Shown one piece after another: positions 1 to 7,827 of a stretch of 14,773 bases of DNA. The notes below the pieces were generated by a model. It saw nothing but the letters and a program-made list of their open reading frames with translations, was not told where the DNA came from and did no database searches. The position numbers were made by a program, and so were the translations under genes. The stretch comes from Mollicutes bacterium. GTDB lineage: Bacteria > Bacillota_I > Bacilli_A > RF39 > UBA660. Location: positions 1 through 14,773 of the forward strand of contig DUPI01000088.1 of NCBI GenBank assembly GCA_012838395.1. Reading direction: 5' to 3'. Numbering within the stretch: the stretch's first letter is position 1; each line of letters begins with the position of its first letter.

Positions 1-53
1 ACTTGATGCGAAAATTTTAACGGTGTTTTGTTATATTAACTTATATACAATAA

Positions 54-78
54 AAAACCCTTATTTACTAAGGGTTTT
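54..78 (-). terminator. Rho-independent terminator of the zinc-ribbon gene
   Basis: Perfect 10-bp inverted repeat, AAAACCCTTA (54-63) and TAAGGGTTTT (69-78), with a 5-base loop, ending 16 bases beyond the zinc-ribbon stop codon. The A/T edges give a T-rich tail on either strand, so it may also stop plus-strand transcription entering from the left edge. Nothing else is visible in bases 1-53. Confidence 0.7.
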
Positions 79-94
79 AATACTAATTTATTTA

Positions 95-322
95 TTAGTT
101 ATCTTCTGTTCTGTATGCAAATCTGTTTGAGTCGTTTCTTCTGAAATCATTTCTATTTGAATTTCTTTCAGCTTTTCTCTTATCACGATCTTCTTTACAT
201 CTTGCAGGTGGATTAGTAAAACCTTTTTCATCATAGAACGCTTGTTCACCAGATGTCCAGATAAATTCTTTTCCACAATCTTTACAGATTAGAGTAATAT
301 CATTGAATTCTTTAGTTTCCAT
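95..322 (-). CDS. Small zinc-ribbon domain protein (probable zf-trcl-like family)
   Basis: A 75-residue cytoplasmic protein. Residues 11-45 resemble the short Firmicutes zinc-ribbon family: a first knuckle CKDCGKEF, then W-x-GEQ-x-FYDEKGFTNPP and the second knuckle. The C-terminal 30 residues are a highly charged, Arg/Asn-rich tail of the kind that could contact nucleic acid; that is inference. The start is well set by AAGGAGG seven bases upstream of ATG at 322. The family normally ends in R-C-x-x-C-R, but here it reads RCKEDR, so the fourth zinc ligand is Asp instead of Cys. The molecular role of this family is not established. It is monocistronic, with its own promoter and an approximately 80-base leader. 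Confidence 0.8.
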   Translation of the reverse strand: METKEFNDITLICKDCGKEFIWTSGEQAFYDEKGFTNPPARCKEDRDKRKAERNSNRNDFRRNDSNRFAYRTEDN

Positions 323-409
323 TTCGTAACCTCCTTTTTTTGATTTGATTTAATTCTTATTTGGGACTCCAAAAATGGGAAGTAACGAAATAATTTTTAA
401 ACCAATAAT

Positions 410-443
410 AATATATCACATCACTAATTAATATGCAAGTGAT
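410..443 (-). promoter_or_regulatory. Promoter of the zinc-ribbon gene with an overlapping inverted repeat
   Basis: Minus-strand TTGCAT (433-438) and TATATT (410-415) are separated by exactly 17 bases. An inverted repeat ATCACT (420-425) / AGTGAT (438-443) lies over the spacer and the -35 box, where a repressor could bind. The transcript would begin near 403 and carry an approximately 80-base leader that includes a small TTTGG/CCAAA hairpin (360-373). Operator function is inferred only from position and symmetry. Confidence 0.5.
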
Positions 444-491
444 TTATTAAATTATGCCTTTTTTTTAAAACTTTTATATTAAGTTATTTTA

Positions 492-2387
492 TTATTCTAG
501 AAACTTATTTCCAATTGATAATAGTTTTTCAGAAATCTGGTCAGTTTCTTCTTTAGTTAATTTTGATGTTACCTTTGTTTCATTATCTTCATCTATAATT
601 TGGGCATTATTTGTAATTTTTCCATTCTCGATAACCTCAAGCGAAAATAATTCTTGTCCCTTTTCTGCTATTTTAAGAACATAATTACTATTAACATTAT
701 ATTCCTTTCCATCAATAAGTGTCTCATATTTCAAAGCGGCTTTAGCAGTTATTGTTCTATTTTCATTAATTTTGCTAAAAATATAAGTGTAATTGTCTTT
801 TTGTTGTTCACCTGTAATAGTAATAATAGTACCTTCTGAATTTGTTGCATTAATAATAAAATCATCTTGTTCTTTTTTTATAGTTATTTTAGCAAGACTG
901 GTATTAGTATCATTAAAAAATTCAATAGTTTCTTCTGTAGTATTTGTATAAACAACTTTTTCATTATGAGTGGTATTATTTATTTCAGCCATTACAATTG
1001 TATTAACCATATCTTTATAATAAACTGAAAAAAGAAAATCTTGATCTAAAGATAATTGATTTAACTTTTCTTCAATATCCATATCTTTAAATTTTGAATT
1101 ATATTTTGAAATTATTTCAATAGCTTTTTTATCATTCTTTAAATCTAAAAAAATATTTTTATATATTTTTTTTTGATTATCTTGATTTAAATTTAAAGTT
1201 ATTTTTTTAAGAACAACTTCTTCATTTTTTAAATTCACATTAACTTTTTCAGTATTAAGATAAGAATTATCAATGTTTCTAAACATACTTTTTCCAACTA
1301 CTGACAAGAGATATTCAAAATTTTCAATCGTTTCTTGTATGTCTATTACATTTGCAACCTCAGCGTTTTCAATTTCAATATATTTATCTAAAATATCTTT
1401 TAACAAGAAATAACTTTTATTATTAATCTTTAAAAAATCAACATTAAATAATTCATCCTCATTTAAGTTTCCATATATATTAAGAAACTCTTTATTATCA
1501 TTTAAACTTTTTTGATATTCATAGCTAATAGTTGTTTTATTAACATTACTAATAATATCATTATAAATATTATTAAGTCCAAATAATTCTGATTCATCGA
1601 GATTATTCATTTCAATATTAAATGTCAAATTTCTTGTGTGAGTTTTATTTCCATCAATTCTCGTGCTTGAATTTTTTAAGGGTAAAGTAAAATATCCAAA
1701 ATTACCACTTACTTCTTCAACAGCTTTAACTAACAAACGTTTCGGGCTAGATACTTGCCAATAATATACAATCACAGCAGCGATTATTAATATAATAAAT
1801 AATAATATATAAATTAAAACTTTGCTTTTTTTCTTCTTTTTTGATGGTTTTTCAACTAGTTCTTCTGGTTCTTTAATATTCTCTACAGATTCCATCTTTG
1901 ACACAGGTTTAAACTCTGGTTCTTTATTCCTTTCATACTTTACTACCGGTTCGGAAACAGAATTAAAATTGGATTCACTGTTTGGAATTGATTGAGATCT
2001 TGATTGGTTATTAGTCATTGGGTGAGCTTCTTGAGATCTCGCTTGACCTTGACTCGGCATTGGCTGCGGTACAGGGTTTAAACTTGGTTCATTACCCGGC
2101 ATCGGTTGGGGGCTCGCTTGACTATTTACCATAGGGTGAACTTCTTGAGGCCTTGCTTGACCTTGACTCGGCATTGGCTTTGGTTGAGGTGGATTAACAT
2201 TCTGTCTCTGTTGTTCATTTTGGGGTCCAATAAGTTGTGAATTTTGATTATTTGAGACAATTTCCGCTTTTTTCATTTCTAAAGATTGAGCATTAGAATC
2301 TAGTTTTTGACTAGGCTCGTCCAATATAAAATCGTCAATAATTTCAATATCTAAGCCATCGTCTTCTTTTATATTTTTATCATCCAT
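492..2387 (-). CDS. Unrecognised single-pass membrane protein with Pro/Gln-rich repeat tail and large outer domain
   Basis: A 631-residue protein that I do not recognise. Residues 1-40 are acidic. Residues 50-150 are low-complexity, rich in Pro, Gln, Ser and Asn, and contain a near-duplicated unit, PMPSQGQARPQEVHPM (71-86) and PMPSQGQARSQEAHPM (109-124), a 38-residue period. A basic KKKKKSK stretch (183-189) precedes one hydrophobic helix (about 190-210), giving an inside-out orientation: disordered tail in the cytoplasm and about 420 residues outside. The outer part is rich in Asn, Lys, Glu and Ile, with no Cys and no catalytic motif that I can see; alternating short polar and hydrophobic stretches look beta-rich. 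The start is supported by AAGGAGA upstream of ATG at 2387. It is transcribed alone, divergent from ddl. The layout suggests an envelope-anchored structural or binding protein, but that is a guess from topology. Confidence 0.75.
   Translation of the reverse strand: MDDKNIKEDDGLDIEIIDDFILDEPSQKLDSNAQSLEMKKAEIVSNNQNSQLIGPQNEQQRQNVNPPQPKPMPSQGQARPQEVHPMVNSQASPQPMPGNEPSLNPVPQPMPSQGQARSQEAHPMTNNQSRSQSIPNSESNFNSVSEPVVKYERNKEPEFKPVSKMESVENIKEPEELVEKPSKKKKKSKVLIYILLFIILIIAAVIVYYWQVSSPKRLLVKAVEEVSGNFGYFTLPLKNSSTRIDGNKTHTRNLTFNIEMNNLDESELFGLNNIYNDIISNVNKTTISYEYQKSLNDNKEFLNIYGNLNEDELFNVDFLKINNKSYFLLKDILDKYIEIENAEVANVIDIQETIENFEYLLSVVGKSMFRNIDNSYLNTEKVNVNLKNEEVVLKKITLNLNQDNQKKIYKNIFLDLKNDKKAIEIISKYNSKFKDMDIEEKLNQLSLDQDFLFSVYYKDMVNTIVMAEINNTTHNEKVVYTNTTEETIEFFNDTNTSLAKITIKKEQDDFIINATNSEGTIITITGEQQKDNYTYIFSKINENRTITAKAALKYETLIDGKEYNVNSNYVLKIAEKGQELFSLEVIENGKITNNAQIIDEDNETKVTSKLTKEETDQISEKLLSIGNKFLE
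2041..2179. repeat. 25-bp exact direct repeat, period 114 bp, inside the 631-residue gene
   Basis: Bases 2041-2065 and 2155-2179 are identical over 25 bp, and similarity continues into the flanks. The 114-bp period equals 38 codons, so gain or loss of a unit keeps the frame. It encodes the repeated PMPSQGQAR unit of the cytoplasmic tail. Confidence 0.8.
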
Positions 2388-2409
2388 AATAATCTCCTTA
2401 CTTTTGTAT

Positions 2410-2418
2410 ATTATATCA
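2410..2418 (-). promoter_or_regulatory. Extended -10 promoter of the 631-residue gene
   Basis: On the minus strand TATAAT (2410-2415) is preceded by TGA (2416-2418), giving an extended -10 element 22 bases upstream of the start codon. A perfect TTGACA (2456-2461) lies too far away to pair with it and would face only a poor -10 (ATTAAT). Confidence 0.55.
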
Positions 2419-2454
2419 TAATTAAATTTTAAATTAATGCTTTCTATCTTTTAA

Positions 2455-2500
2455 TTGTCAAGAGGTTGTTAATTATATAATATGTCACATATATTATATT
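2455..2500 (+). promoter_or_regulatory. Promoter region of ddl
   Basis: Plus-strand TTGTCA (2455-2460) lies 15 bases before a perfect TATAAT (2476-2481); TTGTTA (2466-2471) with TATATT (2490-2495) at 18 bases is an alternative. The first would give a leader of about 17 bases before GTG 2504; the second would give an almost leaderless message. The exact start site cannot be decided from the sequence. Confidence 0.4.
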
Positions 2501-2503
2501 GGG

Positions 2504-3502
2504 GTGGTTTATATAAAAAAAGTTTTATTGCTGTTTGGCGGAAATTCAAGTGAACATTACATTTCTTGCTTATCGGCCAAGACTATAATCGAAAATATCG
2601 ATCAAACTAAATACGATTTAACCGTTGTTGGAATTGATAATAACAGTCATTTTTATATATTTAATGATGAACTTTCCTATTTAGATAAGGGAACATGGAA
2701 AGAAGCAGAAAATATCCATTTAATTTCTAATATCATTAACTATATTGCACAATTTGATATCGTTTTTCCTATTACTCACGGTAATTATGGGGAAGATGGT
2801 AAATTACAAGGGTTTTTAGATTTTTTTAATTTCAAATATGTAGGATCTAAAACTTTAGCAAGCGCGATTGGCATGAATAAGAGCATAGCTAAAATGATTT
2901 TTAATTACTTAAATATTCCTCAAGTTCCTCATTTAACTATTGAGTATCCCAAATATTCAATTAAGAAAATAATTAAAGAAATAGGCTTTCCATTAATCGT
3001 AAAACCTGCTAATGGCGGTTCTTCTATTGGTATTAGTAAAGTTAATAACAAAAATGAATTAATCAATGCCATTGAAGAAACTAGCTCATATGATAATGTA
3101 ATTATTATAGAAAAATTTATTATTGCTAGGGAGTTAGAGTGTTCTGTTTTAGAAAACAAGAAATTAGTTGTTTCTAGTATTGGAGAAATAGTTCCAATAA
3201 GTGAATTTTATGATTACAGCGCTAAATATGAAAGTAAGGAATCAAAATTATTAATTCCGGCCAAATTGCCTAAAGGAGTTAATAATACTATTAAAAAATA
3301 TGCTAAGTTAGCTTTTAATAATATTAATGGGAAAGGTTATGCTAGGGTTGATTTTTTCTATGATGAAGTTAACAACAAAATTTATCTTAATGAGATAAAT
3401 ACTATTCCGGGTTTTACTAATATTAGTATGTTTCCCCAATTATTAACATTTGATACAATAAGTTTGTCAGAAATTATTACAATTTTAATAGAAAACGCAT
3501 GA
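2504..3502 (+). CDS. ddl: D-alanine--D-alanine ligase
   Basis: Joins two D-Ala using ATP to make the dipeptide end of the peptidoglycan precursor, in the cytoplasm. The 332-residue length is usual for the family. Visible motifs: N-terminal LLLFGGNSSEH (8-18), HGNYGEDG (92-99), the ATP-grasp glycine-rich loop KPANGGSSIG (167-176), the omega-loop FYDYSAKY (235-242), whose Tyr fits a D-Ala rather than a D-lactate enzyme, and the metal-site RVDFF (281-285) and NEIN (296-299) followed by PGFT. The start is uncertain. GTG 2504 is the only standard in-frame start near the N-terminus, but it lies inside the GGGGTGG that looks like the ribosome binding site. The family start (MKKVLLLFGG-like) would fall on the ATA at 2513. 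It is convergent with typA and shares its terminator. Sensitivity to wall antibiotics cannot be inferred. Confidence 0.93.
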   Translation: MVYIKKVLLLFGGNSSEHYISCLSAKTIIENIDQTKYDLTVVGIDNNSHFYIFNDELSYLDKGTWKEAENIHLISNIINYIAQFDIVFPITHGNYGEDGKLQGFLDFFNFKYVGSKTLASAIGMNKSIAKMIFNYLNIPQVPHLTIEYPKYSIKKIIKEIGFPLIVKPANGGSSIGISKVNNKNELINAIEETSSYDNVIIIEKFIIARELECSVLENKKLVVSSIGEIVPISEFYDYSAKYESKESKLLIPAKLPKGVNNTIKKYAKLAFNNINGKGYARVDFFYDEVNNKIYLNEINTIPGFTNISMFPQLLTFDTISLSEIITILIENA

Positions 3503-3505
3503 AAA

Positions 3506-3531
3506 AAGCTAGATTGAAATTAATCTAGCTT
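3506..3531 (-). terminator. Bidirectional terminator between ddl and typA
   Basis: Perfect 10-bp stem AAGCTAGATT (3506-3515) / AATCTAGCTT (3522-3531) with a 6-base loop. On the minus strand it is followed by TTTTTT and serves typA, whose stop codon (3530-3532) forms the foot of the stem. On the plus strand it is followed by TATTTTCT, directly after the ddl stop. Confidence 0.85.
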
Positions 3532-5338
3532 ATTTTCTACTATCAAACTTTTTTCTTTCATTTGTATTGAGAATTTTTTTTCTTAATCTAATATGATTAG
3601 GTGTAATTTCTACTAACTCATCACTGTTAACGTAATCTAATGCGTATTCTAAAGTGATTGGGCGAGGTCGTTTTAAAACAACTGTTTTATCACTACCTGC
3701 AGCTCGCATATTGGTTAACTGTTTTCCTTTAACCACATTAACTGCTAAATCATTATCACGGTTACACTCCCCGACAATCATCCCTTCATATACTTCTGTT
3801 CCTGGTTCAATAAACATAGTACCGCGATCTTCTAATTGGCCAATTCCATAAGCTGATGCTTTTCCATTTTCCATTGATACTAAAACACCTAATTTTCTTT
3901 CGCCGATTTCATTTGTTTCTAACGGCAAATACTCTTTAAAGGTGTGATTAAGAATCCCATAACCTTTCGTCATAGTCATAAAATCCGTACTAAAACCAAT
4001 TAATCCGCGAGATGGAATAACATACGTTATGCGTACCTGAGAATTAACATTAGTCATATTCCCTATAATTGCTCCACGCACTCCCAGATTCTCAATAACG
4101 GTTCCAACACAATCTTCAGGTATTTCAATTTGTAAATCTTCGTACGGTTCACACTTAACGCCATCTATTTCTTTAATAATAACTTTAGGCTTAGATACCT
4201 CTAATTCGTATCCTTCACGTCGCATATTTTCAATTAAGATTGATAAATGTAATTCACCACGACCCGAAACAACCCAAGATTCTGAGTCATTTGATTCAAC
4301 TCTTAAACTGACATCTCTTTCAGTTTCTTTAGATAAACGTTCTTCTATTTTTCTAGCCGTTAACAATTTACCATCCCGACCATTAAATGGACTACTATTA
4401 ACACCAAAAGTCATTTGCAATGTTGGTTCATCTATCCTTAAATGAGGTAATGCCTCCTCCTTACCAATATTACAAATGGTCTCACCGACACTGATATCTT
4501 CCAGTCCAGCAATTGCCACAATATCACCTGCATGAGCTTCATTAATTTCAATTCTTTTTAATCCTAAAAATCCAAACAATTTTTGAATACGAAATTGTTT
4601 AACACTACCATCTAAACGAATACATGAAACCATTTCATTAACCCTTATACTTCCTCTTTTGACTAGTCCGATTCCAATTCTACCAACATAATCATTATAA
4701 TCCAATAGTGCTGGTTGAAATTGCAAAGACCCTTCACTTACTCTTGGTGATGGAATATATTTTACAATAATATCTAAAATTGGATCCATTGTTGGTTTTT
4801 GTTCTTCTAAATTTGAACTTAAACTACTAGTACCAGCTAAAGCCGAGGCATAAATAACCGGAAAGTCTAATTGTTCAATATCAGCACCTAATTCAATAAA
4901 CAAATCTAATACTTCATCTATTACCTCTTTGGGGCGTGCTGTTTCTTTGTCTATTTTATTAACAACAACAATTGGAGTAACTTGAGCTTCTAATGCTTTT
5001 TTTAAGACGAATCTTGTTTGAGGCATAGTCCCTTCATATGCATCAACAACTAGCAAAACGCCATCAACCATATTCATGATGCGCTCCACCTCACCACCAA
5101 AATCAGCGTGACCTGGAGTATCTAAAATATTAATTCTAACCCCTTTATAGTCAATGGCTGTTGTTTTTGATAAAATGGTTATCCCGCGTTCTTTTTCAAT
5201 ATCATTGGAATCCATAACTCTTTTTTCAATAATTTCATTTTCTCTAAAAGTTCCTGATGTTTGTAATAGTTTATCAACTAACGTTGTTTTACCATGATCA
5301 ACGTGAGCAATTATCGCTACATTTCTTATATTTTTCAT
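3530..5338 (-). CDS. typA: Ribosome-associated GTPase TypA/BipA
   Basis: A translational GTPase related to EF-G that binds the 70S ribosome and helps 50S assembly and growth under stress, especially cold. The 602-residue length matches the family. GTPase motifs are all present: AHVDHGKT (11-18), RGITI (51-55), DTPGH (73-77), NKID (127-130) and SAL (165-167). EF-G-like domains II, III and V and the BipA-specific C-terminal region follow, including the SRGLIGF stretch typical of TypA and a basic C-terminus. ATG 5338 has an AAGGAAG site upstream and a convincing promoter of its own. It appears monocistronic, convergent with ddl. Confidence 0.96.
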   Translation of the reverse strand: MKNIRNVAIIAHVDHGKTTLVDKLLQTSGTFRENEIIEKRVMDSNDIEKERGITILSKTTAIDYKGVRINILDTPGHADFGGEVERIMNMVDGVLLVVDAYEGTMPQTRFVLKKALEAQVTPIVVVNKIDKETARPKEVIDEVLDLFIELGADIEQLDFPVIYASALAGTSSLSSNLEEQKPTMDPILDIIVKYIPSPRVSEGSLQFQPALLDYNDYVGRIGIGLVKRGSIRVNEMVSCIRLDGSVKQFRIQKLFGFLGLKRIEINEAHAGDIVAIAGLEDISVGETICNIGKEEALPHLRIDEPTLQMTFGVNSSPFNGRDGKLLTARKIEERLSKETERDVSLRVESNDSESWVVSGRGELHLSILIENMRREGYELEVSKPKVIIKEIDGVKCEPYEDLQIEIPEDCVGTVIENLGVRGAIIGNMTNVNSQVRITYVIPSRGLIGFSTDFMTMTKGYGILNHTFKEYLPLETNEIGERKLGVLVSMENGKASAYGIGQLEDRGTMFIEPGTEVYEGMIVGECNRDNDLAVNVVKGKQLTNMRAAGSDKTVVLKRPRPITLEYALDYVNSDELVEITPNHIRLRKKILNTNERKKFDSRK

Positions 5339-5361
5339 TGTTTCACTTCCTTGACTGACAC

Positions 5362-5390
5362 ATTATATCATACCCTGTTTATCATTGTAA
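5362..5390 (-). promoter_or_regulatory. Promoter of typA
   Basis: Minus-strand TATAAT (5362-5367) is preceded by TGA, making an extended -10, with TTACAA (5385-5390) 17 bases upstream. It sits directly after the NUDIX-gene terminator. Confidence 0.6.
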
Positions 5391-5393
5391 ATA

Positions 5394-5420
5394 AAAACAT
5401 GAACCTTATAGTCATGTTTT
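5394..5420 (-). terminator. Terminator of the NUDIX gene
   Basis: Perfect 9-bp stem AAAACATGA (5394-5402) / TCATGTTTT (5412-5420), 9-base loop. On the minus strand it ends in a T-rich tract (TTTTATTT), five bases beyond the NUDIX stop codon. Confidence 0.7.
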
Positions 5421-5425
5421 ATAAT

Positions 5426-5857
5426 TTAAAAATATTTTCTTAAAATATAATCCATCGTAATTTTTATATCTGGAAAAACGCTTATATTTTCTAACTCATG
5501 TCTTGAAAACCATTTAGCGTCAAGGTTTTCTTTAACATTAACAGTCGTATCAATATTGTTAACTGGTATCGCCAGATAAATAATATCGATATGAATGTCC
5601 CCTCGATTATTTCTATTTTTTTGAATACCTAATGGTCTTATATAATCATCTTCCCTTGGGAATCTTCTTCCTAATAATTGGACCTTTACTCCAGTTTCTT
5701 CATAAACTTCTCTAAGTGCTGCCTCTTCTGGTGTTTCATTATCTTCAATATGCCCGCCAGGTTGGACCCACTTATTAAATTTTTTATGATGGACTAACAA
5801 AATCTTTTTGTTTTTAGGATTTATTACAAAAACAGATGCACAAAAATGTCGCTTCAT
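5426..5857 (-). CDS. NUDIX hydrolase
   Basis: A 143-residue cytoplasmic hydrolase that splits a nucleoside diphosphate linked to another group; the substrate cannot be told from the sequence. A complete Nudix box is at residues 35-57: G35, five residues, E41, seven residues, then REVYEETGV, keeping all metal-binding glutamates. The preceding beta-strand hairpin (ILLVHHKKFNKWVQPGG) is typical of the fold. ATG 5857 is preceded by GGTGAT three bases away, the same arrangement as the two genes upstream. It has its own promoter at the end of the yetF-like gene and its own terminator, so it can be expressed alone. Confidence 0.9.
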   Translation of the reverse strand: MKRHFCASVFVINPKNKKILLVHHKKFNKWVQPGGHIEDNETPEEAALREVYEETGVKVQLLGRRFPREDDYIRPLGIQKNRNNRGDIHIDIIYLAIPVNNIDTTVNVKENLDAKWFSRHELENISVFPDIKITMDYILRKYF

Positions 5858-5872
5858 TAAATCACCACAACT

Positions 5873-5901
5873 AGTATAGCAAATTACGACAAAATTGTCT
5901 A
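5873..5901 (-). promoter_or_regulatory. Promoter of the NUDIX gene
   Basis: Minus-strand TAGACA (5896-5901) and TATACT (5873-5878), each one base from consensus, are spaced by 17 bases. The -35 box contains the stop codon of the upstream gene. A short palindrome GACAA/TTGTC (5888-5899) overlaps the promoter. Confidence 0.6.
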
Positions 5902-6636
5902 TTCTAAAAAGTTTTTAGGTGTTTCGTGTAAATTTCTTTCATATACGGTTAGTTTCCCATTTATATATAATGTTGCTAACAATATTTTTGAATAATCATC
6001 ATAACCTTGTTTATTTATTTCATTCAATAGCCACGCTTCATCCTTTAAGGCGATTTTTAAATTATTAGACATTGGTTTCCCATCGATAATTACATTAGCG
6101 CAAAGTCCTTGCTTTGGTACTTCTAAATCCAAATCTTGAATAACTACAGGTTTATACTTACCTTTTGGTAAGATACTAATATTCCCATTAACTTCCATAA
6201 TAGCGTATTCTATTTCCTCAATATTAAAATAACCATTACAACGGCACTCTTCTAATAAGTCGTTAACATCTAATTTCAATTTTTTTAAATTACTTTCAAG
6301 TAATTTTCCTTTTTGGATAACGATTGTCGGTGTTCCCATAAAAAACCGTCGCAATTTTATACTTTTCATAGTTAGAAATGATACAAAATAAGCAACAAAA
6401 CCAAAAACAACAACAGCTAAAATACCATTTAAATACTGTGATTCCAAATTAATTGTCATTTCAGCAGCAAAATTACCTATTGAAATACCAATGACATAAT
6501 CAAATAAGCTAAGCTGAGAAACTTGTTTTGCTCCTAACATTTTCGCTATTAGAAAAAGAGTAATCAAGGACAATAAGGCCCTAATAAAAACATCTAATAA
6601 CTCAATCCATTTTACCTCAAAAATATCAGCAAACAT
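5899..6636 (-). CDS. YetF/DUF421-family membrane protein
   Basis: A 245-residue integral membrane protein. Three hydrophobic helices (about 13-34, 41-60 and 68-90) are followed by the soluble DUF421 domain. The family signature SQLSLFDYVIGISIGNFAAE lies at helix 2, and the soluble part carries GTPTIVIQKGKL, then DLLEECRCNGYF and AIMEVNGNISILPK, all at the expected positions. In Bacillus, members include YetF, YrbG and YkjA, and some act in spores or envelope; the biochemical role is not established. ATG 6636 is preceded by GGTGAT. A terminator separates it from the tagO-like gene, yet no clear promoter is seen in the 36-base gap, so it may depend on read-through. Confidence 0.85.
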   Translation of the reverse strand: MFADIFEVKWIELLDVFIRALLSLITLFLIAKMLGAKQVSQLSLFDYVIGISIGNFAAEMTINLESQYLNGILAVVVFGFVAYFVSFLTMKSIKLRRFFMGTPTIVIQKGKLLESNLKKLKLDVNDLLEECRCNGYFNIEEIEYAIMEVNGNISILPKGKYKPVVIQDLDLEVPKQGLCANVIIDGKPMSNNLKIALKDEAWLLNEINKQGYDDYSKILLATLYINGKLTVYERNLHETPKNFLE

Positions 6637-6661
6637 TGTATCACCATTTTTATTATGTTAA

Positions 6662-6690
6662 AAAAAAAGTGTTTATACTTCACTTTTTTT
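6662..6690 (-). terminator. Terminator at the end of the tagO-like gene
   Basis: Stem AAAAAAAGTG (6662-6671) / CACTTTTTTT (6681-6690); the gene's own stop codon lies in the loop. T-rich on the minus side. The stem has only three G-C pairs, so it may be leaky and let some transcription reach the YetF-like gene. Confidence 0.6.
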
Positions 6691-7761
6691 ACTTTTCTTG
6701 AATTTGAAGCCATTTTTAAACTTATTTTTGGCATCATCATAGCAAAAAATAATATCTGTTTTTAAAATAAAGGTTAATATAATAACTAATAATATACCAT
6801 ATATAATATATCCAACTACCGCCGGTTTTAAAATATATACAATTGACGCTGCTGCAAACAATAAATTAATAACATAAATAATTAAAACAACAGTTCTTTG
6901 TGACAAATTGCGGTTTAATAGTTGATGATGAATATGGTATTTATCAGGGGTTGTTATTTTTTGGCGTTTAATAGATCTTCGTAATATAGCAAATATAACA
7001 TCTAAAATGGGAATGGCTAAAATAAGTAATGGAATAATCAATGATGTCATCGTAACATTTTTAAAACCTAATAGAGCAATAATAGAAATAATAAATCCTA
7101 AGAACATTGAGCCACTATCTCCCATAAAAATACTAGCCGGGTGGAAATTATGAACTAAAAAACCTAAAGTTGAACCAAGCATTGTAAATGTTAATACAAA
7201 GTCTAATCCCATCTTTTTTTGAATAATAGCAATAATACCAATAGTTAAAAAGTAAATAGAACTGATACCTGCTGCTAATCCATCTAAACCATCAATAAAG
7301 TTCATACAATTAATACAACCTAATATAAAGAAAATGGTAAGTGGATATGTAAAAAAGCCAAAATCAATATAAAGGCCAAAGGCTCTAATGTCTTTTAATA
7401 AAATATTTCCATAAAAGACTACAACCATGGCTGCAGCTAATTGCCCCATAAACTTTGTTGACGATTTAAGCGGCTTTATATCATCGACTACGCCGGTTAA
7501 CACAATTATAAAACTACCAATTAAAATAGCATTCATAATATCACTTGGTTCTCCAAACAACATATACCCTAATAAAAAACCAAAGTAAATCCCTAAACCA
7601 CCTAACCTAGGTATAGGAACTTTATGAACCTTTCTATCATTCGGAATATCAATTGCATTAATATGAATTGCAATTTTTTTAATAAATGGAATGAAAAAAG
7701 CAACAAATAAAAGAGTTGAAAAAATCATTAAAAAAATCATCATTGTTTCTATGTTTGACAT
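6673..7761 (-). CDS. tagO: Undecaprenyl-phosphate GlcNAc-1-phosphate transferase (TagO/WecA type)
   Basis: A polytopic enzyme of glycosyltransferase family 4 that moves a HexNAc-1-phosphate from a UDP-sugar to undecaprenyl phosphate, the first membrane step of wall teichoic acid or related wall polymers. Motifs of the family: RKVHKVPIPRLGG (about 43-55), VVDD (91-94), NCMNFIDGLDGLA (about 151-163), FMGDSGSM (212-219) and HIHHQL (276-281), with about ten hydrophobic helices. The HIHH loop favours TagO/WecA over MraY. There are two consecutive ATG codons; I chose the second (7761), because GGTGAT then lies three bases upstream, exactly as in the NUDIX and YetF-like genes, whereas it would touch the first ATG (7764). 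It lies just downstream of mbl, coupling wall-polymer synthesis with cell-shape control. The sugar and the final polymer are inferred. Confidence 0.88.
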   Translation of the reverse strand: MSNIETMMIFLMIFSTLLFVAFFIPFIKKIAIHINAIDIPNDRKVHKVPIPRLGGLGIYFGFLLGYMLFGEPSDIMNAILIGSFIIVLTGVVDDIKPLKSSTKFMGQLAAAMVVVFYGNILLKDIRAFGLYIDFGFFTYPLTIFFILGCINCMNFIDGLDGLAAGISSIYFLTIGIIAIIQKKMGLDFVLTFTMLGSTLGFLVHNFHPASIFMGDSGSMFLGFIISIIALLGFKNVTMTSLIIPLLILAIPILDVIFAILRRSIKRQKITTPDKYHIHHQLLNRNLSQRTVVLIIYVINLLFAAASIVYILKPAVVGYIIYGILLVIILTFILKTDIIFCYDDAKNKFKNGFKFKKSKKSEV

Positions 7762-7794
7762 CATATCACCAATTTAATTTTAACAAAAAAAACA

Positions 7795-7821
7795 ATATAA
7801 GTCTATAAATAAGACATATAT
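7795..7821 (-). terminator. Possible weak terminator between mbl and the tagO-like gene
   Basis: Arms 7795-7804 and 7812-7821 pair over nine positions with one T-T mismatch and a 7-base loop; on the minus strand a TGTTTTTTTT tract follows. The AT-rich stem makes this weak; it may only dampen transcription from mbl into tagO. Confidence 0.35.
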
Positions 7822-7827
7822 TATTTT

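Noticed and set aside
88..276. Alternative minus-strand frame over the zinc-ribbon gene
   Set aside because: It is a shifted shadow of the zinc-ribbon coding region; the latter has the ribosome binding site and domain.
467..491. Terminator after the 631-residue gene
   Set aside because: Only a 5-bp AACTT/AAGTT stem with weak T run; not enough to call.
654..839. Plus-strand open frame inside the 631-residue gene
   Set aside because: It is antisense to a long coding frame, has no ribosome binding site and codes for no recognisable domain.
2504..3502. VanA-type D-Ala-D-lactate ligase
   Set aside because: The omega-loop has the Tyr of ordinary D-Ala-D-Ala ligases, and no vanH, vanX or vanRS genes accompany it.
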